Source: Saprospiraceae bacterium (GTDB taxonomy: Bacteria > Bacteroidota > Bacteroidia > Chitinophagales > Saprospiraceae). From it: DNA of 16,697 bases. Position numbers and translations under genes: made by a program. Location of the stretch: assembly GCA_020436955.1 (NCBI GenBank), contig JAGQWW010000019.1, positions 1-16,697 of the forward strand, read 5' to 3'. Below are positions 15,094 through 16,697 of the stretch, piece after piece (the first letter of the stretch is position 1; every line of letters starts with the position of its first letter). Under the pieces are notes generated by a model, which was given only the letters and a program-made list of their open reading frames with translations, did not search any database and was not told where the DNA came from.

Positions 15094-15109
15094 CTTTCGC
15101 ATTATTTCG
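15094..15109 (+). promoter_or_regulatory. Promoter-like motif CTTTCGCATTATTTCG
   Basis: It sits 32 bp before the ATG of the PorE-like gene. It shares CTTTCGCATT exactly with the E2 leader motif; the -7-like part is weaker (TTATTTCG). A TTTTGG lies about 15 bp upstream and could be the -33 element. Confidence 0.35.
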
Positions 15110-15141
15110 TTTCCAATTGATATTGGTCTCAAAAAAACCGT

Positions 15142-16697
15142 ATGAAATCACTTTTCCCTTTTCTGATACTCATTCCATTATTTGTAACAAGCTGTACCTA
15201 CACCATTAAAATTCGTGATGGACAAACTGCTTTTGACCAAAAGCAGTACAATGTGGCTACAGATTTCTTTATCAAAGATTTTGAAAAGGCTGAAAGGAGG
15301 TCCGAAAAGGGAAAAATCGCCTACCAAATTGGCCAATGTTATCAAAAAACCGGGGAACCGGAAAAAGCGCTTACATGGTTTAAACGCGCTTATGATGATG
15401 GTTTTGGAGTGGATGCTCTGGAAGCCTATGCTTATACTTTAAAAGAAAACGAAAGGTACGAGGAAGCACTGGAGAACTTCGAACAGCTAGGAATTGAAAT
15501 CGGCTCACCTTACGAGTATAGAAAAGAGGTAACTGCCTGTAAGGTCGCAATGGATTGGAAAAAGAAACAATCAGAGAATATTGCGATAACTCCTTTGGAT
15601 ATCAATACTCCCAATAATGAATTTTGTCCCGTTGTATACGAGGAGGATGGTTTATTATTTAGTTCAGATAGGCCTGCCTCTACAGGAGAAGATACTTATG
15701 AATGGACAGGAAAAGGCTTCATGGATATTTTTGAAGCTAACTTATCTTCTCAATCTGTAAGCCCGGTTTTCCCCTTTTTGAATTCAGAAGACAATGAAGC
15801 TTCCATTACCTTAAATAAGGATAAAACGGAGATTTTCTTTACCCGATGTAGTGGAGATGTGGACAATGTAAGCTATTGCAAAATATTTACATCGAGGTAC
15901 GATGATAATGAGTGGTCCTTACCTATCGCTTTAGAATTTCAAAAGGCCGAAATCAATTATCTACATCCATTCCTGAGTGAGGACGGAAATACACTGTATT
16001 TTGCCTCCAACGATCCCGAGGGATGGGGCGGATATGACATATACCAGGTTGAACGTGGACCCGGTGGTTGGGATGTTCCTAAATTACTTTCACGGAATAT
16101 TAATTCCACATTTGATGATGCATTTCCTTTTGTGGAAAATGATACGATTTATTTTTCCTCAAAAGGCCATACCGGTATGGGTGGGTTTGATATTTTCCGT
16201 TCGTATAAAATCAATAAATCCTCCTGGTCGCCGCCTTATAATCTGCTGCCACCGGTCAATTCGGGGTTCGATGATGTATCTTTTGTAATGGATAGGAGGG
16301 TAGCACCTACAGATGAGGTTAAAGCAACCGGTTATTTTGCTTCCAATAGACTGGGAGGAAACGGTGGTGATGACATTTATAAGTATGAAAATTTAGTTCC
16401 AAAAGAACCACCTGTTGTAGTGGAAGAAAAGCCAATAGAGCATACACTATTTTTAGATGGTTATGTAGTTGAAAAGATATTTGAAATACCAGGAGATCCA
16501 AATAGTAGGGTGCTAGGTAGAAAACCGCTTGATGGTGCAAAAGTCCTGATTAAATTTGGTGATGAAAGTAAAGAGGTGGTAACCGGTGAAGATGGGTATT
16601 TTAGTCTTCAATTGGCGGAGAACACTGATTACGACTTTTTGGCTTCTAAAGATGGTTATCTCAATCAAGACAACCGATTCACTACAAAAGGTATAGG
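15142..16697 (+). CDS. PorE-like TPR / beta-propeller / CRD lipoprotein of the OmpA family, 3' truncated
   Basis: The frame is open from ATG 15142 to the window edge (518 codons). A lipoprotein signal with a good lipobox, VTS-C18, comes first. Residues about 30-150 look like TPR helices (YQIGQCYQKTGEPEKALTWF; ALEAYAYTLKENERYEEAL). Residues about 150-415 hold PD40-type propeller blades: GLLFSSDRP, EIFFTRCSG, LHPFLSEDGNTLYFASNDP, DTIYFSSKGHTGMGGFDIF and GYFASNRLGGNGGDDIY. After a Pro/Glu linker, a carboxypeptidase regulatory-like domain starts near residue 435 (DGYVVEKI; GEDGYFSLQLAENTDYDF). This order matches PorE of the type IX secretion system, in which an OmpA-like peptidoglycan-binding domain would come next, beyond the window. 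Bacteroidota often carry several such paralogues, so a type IX role is not certain. Confidence 0.85.
   Translation, partial: MKSLFPFLILIPLFVTSCTYTIKIRDGQTAFDQKQYNVATDFFIKDFEKAERRSEKGKIAYQIGQCYQKTGEPEKALTWFKRAYDDGFGVDALEAYAYTLKENERYEEALENFEQLGIEIGSPYEYRKEVTACKVAMDWKKKQSENIAITPLDINTPNNEFCPVVYEEDGLLFSSDRPASTGEDTYEWTGKGFMDIFEANLSSQSVSPVFPFLNSEDNEASITLNKDKTEIFFTRCSGDVDNVSYCKIFTSRYDDNEWSLPIALEFQKAEINYLHPFLSEDGNTLYFASNDPEGWGGYDIYQVERGPGGWDVPKLLSRNINSTFDDAFPFVENDTIYFSSKGHTGMGGFDIFRSYKINKSSWSPPYNLLPPVNSGFDDVSFVMDRRVAPTDEVKATGYFASNRLGGNGGDDIYKYENLVPKEPPVVVEEKPIEHTLFLDGYVVEKIFEIPGDPNSRVLGRKPLDGAKVLIKFGDESKEVVTGEDGYFSLQLAENTDYDFLASKDGYLNQDNRFTTKGI

Noticed and set aside
15215..15442. Open frame of 75 codons on the plus strand
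   Set aside because: It is out of frame inside the TPR part of the long PorE-like gene, whose frame is open to the end of the window.
15977..16288. Open frame of 103 codons on the plus strand
   Set aside because: It is out of frame inside the propeller part of the PorE-like gene.

Overview
The window looks like chromosomal DNA of a free-living Bacteroidota bacterium, plausibly of the Saprospiria/Cytophagia side (inference). The signs are a BatA-type von Willebrand factor membrane protein, a DUF4249-like lipoprotein, a PorE-like TPR/propeller/OmpA-family lipoprotein, signal peptides ending in '..FAQ' or '..YSQ', a lipopolysaccharide gene (kdsA), A/T-rich leaders without Shine-Dalgarno sites, and promoter-like boxes close to the Bacteroidota TAnnTTTG consensus. 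No rRNA, tRNA, IS element, phage gene or CRISPR array was seen. Both ends cut through genes.

Layout. 1-1875 (+): 3' part of a BatA/VWA membrane protein. 1881-3930 (-): rpiB followed 19 bp later by a secreted M28 metallopeptidase. 4080-5084 (+): DUF4249-like lipoprotein, whose end overlaps by 26 bp the end of the next gene. 5059-8310 (-): a 1083-residue two-AAA HSP100/Clp-like ATPase with an unrecognised N-terminal region and a C-terminal region resembling the PCRF domain of peptide chain release factors. 8380-9561 (+): class III aminotransferase, diverging from the ATPase gene. 9558-10536 (-): two small secreted proteins that look like diverged tandem paralogues, separated by a strong hairpin. 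10653-10827: a 175-bp array of 25 degenerate heptamers arranged as two opposed arms. 10830-12213 (-): outer-membrane barrel gene then kdsA. 12486-13151 (-): Crp/Fnr regulator, divergent from 13301-14599 (+), a pyruvate dehydrogenase E2 gene with its own terminator. 14696-15058 (+): small CoA-binding protein. 15142-16697 (+): PorE-like lipoprotein running off the right edge.

How the genes fit together. Most are housekeeping or envelope genes: sugar phosphate metabolism (RpiB), Kdo synthesis for lipid A (KdsA with an adjacent barrel), pyruvate oxidation (E2), and periplasmic or surface proteins. The Crp/Fnr regulator carries a C-x5-C-C cluster and shares a short divergent promoter region with the E2 gene. 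The two items that stand out are the HSP100-type ATPase with a release-factor-like tail and no canonical threading loop, and the opposed heptamer array downstream of kdsA. A third is the string CTTTCGCAT, found in the leaders of three plus-strand genes next to the expected -7 box.
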